A stretch of 22,391 nt of DNA from contig JBHIET010000057.1 of the NCBI GenBank assembly GCA_046760785.1, positions 1-22,391 of the forward strand, given 5' to 3'. The DNA comes from JBHIET01 sp046760785 (GTDB lineage: Bacteria; Chloroflexota; Anaerolineae; B4-G1). Below are positions 22,343 through 22,391 of this stretch, piece by piece. The notes under the pieces were generated by a model. That model searched no databases and had not been told where the DNA came from. It saw only the letters and a program-made list of their open reading frames with translations. The first letter of the stretch is position 1, and every line of letters begins with the position of its first letter. The position numbers and the translations under genes are program-made.

Positions 22343-22391
22343 TACTCAGCCTGAGCAGCGTAGATCGTTTTCCAGGCTCGTAGCCCCCGTC
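22338..22391 (-). repeat. Right copy of 54-bp terminal inverted repeat
   Basis: Exact reverse complement of 89-142. Its inner border coincides with the truncation of the DoxX gene, as expected if an element inserted there or a rearrangement occurred through it. Since the window ends inside the repeat, its full length is unknown. Confidence 0.85.

Noticed and set aside
1..22391. CRISPR arrays, tRNA or rRNA genes
   Set aside because: No regularly spaced direct repeats and no tRNA or rRNA signatures were seen.

Overview
The window looks like an accessory metal-resistance and thiol-redox island from an uncultured, GC-rich, probably Chloroflexi-like bacterium. That placement is an inference from gene style (DUF1573, DUF2085, SHOCT and CcdA genes in copper clusters, and the small CTTCGACA/GCTCAG-type interspersed repeats); no rRNA or tRNA gene is present to confirm it. 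Nearly all real genes lie on the minus strand. Most long plus-strand open frames are antisense shadows.

Reading from right to left (the direction of transcription): a DoxX fragment cut by a terminal inverted repeat (22010-22342), a type II NADH dehydrogenase (20582-21877), an FTR1-type iron permease (19547-20374), a frameshifted DmeF-like cation diffusion facilitator (18574-19520) and a CcdA protein (17802-18521). Next is a long copper operon: CopA Cu(I) ATPase, DUF2933-like membrane protein, SAM methyltransferase, DUF2085 membrane protein, a small frameshifted Cys-rich membrane protein, CcdA, a small membrane protein and a YHS-domain protein, ending in a hairpin terminator near 11702-11740. 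A second operon follows: isoprenylcysteine-methyltransferase-like protein, DUF2085-like protein, CcmH-DUF1573 protein, TlpA-like lipoprotein, DUF1573 lipoprotein, thioredoxin-fold/CcdA fusion and a decayed DUF1573 gene. Then come two SHOCT membrane proteins, a decayed restriction-modification remnant, an internally deleted IS630-type element, the CopB-type ATPase with a small HELGH protein and an HMA metal-binding domain, a VapBC-type toxin-antitoxin pair (plus strand) and a His/Cys-rich zinc-ribbon gene with a frameshift.

The most striking structure is a repeated intergenic module found five times (about 703-771, 5034-5103, 6325-6395, 11633-11700 and 17707-17773). Each copy has a GC hairpin with the core CCCGCC-AAAC-GGCGGG, then about 20-22 bp, then a minus-strand promoter-like pair (usually TGGCCG or TGGTCG, 17 bp, TACAAT-like). 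Each faces one of the five minus-strand metal/thiol transcription units: the zinc ribbon, copB, the SHOCT pair, the methyltransferase/DUF1573/TlpA operon and copA. This suggests one regulon whose regulator is not encoded in the window.

Taken together the genes suggest coupled handling of cytoplasmic copper (CopA, CopB, HMA, YHS) and extracytoplasmic thiol/electron transfer (three CcdA-type transporters, TlpA, CcmH-like and DUF1573 proteins). Two operons share the arrangement methyltransferase-DUF2085-CcdA. The window is bounded by a 54-bp inverted repeat and holds several frameshifted genes, so it is either a mobile or decaying island, or a contig ending in repeats with some sequence errors.
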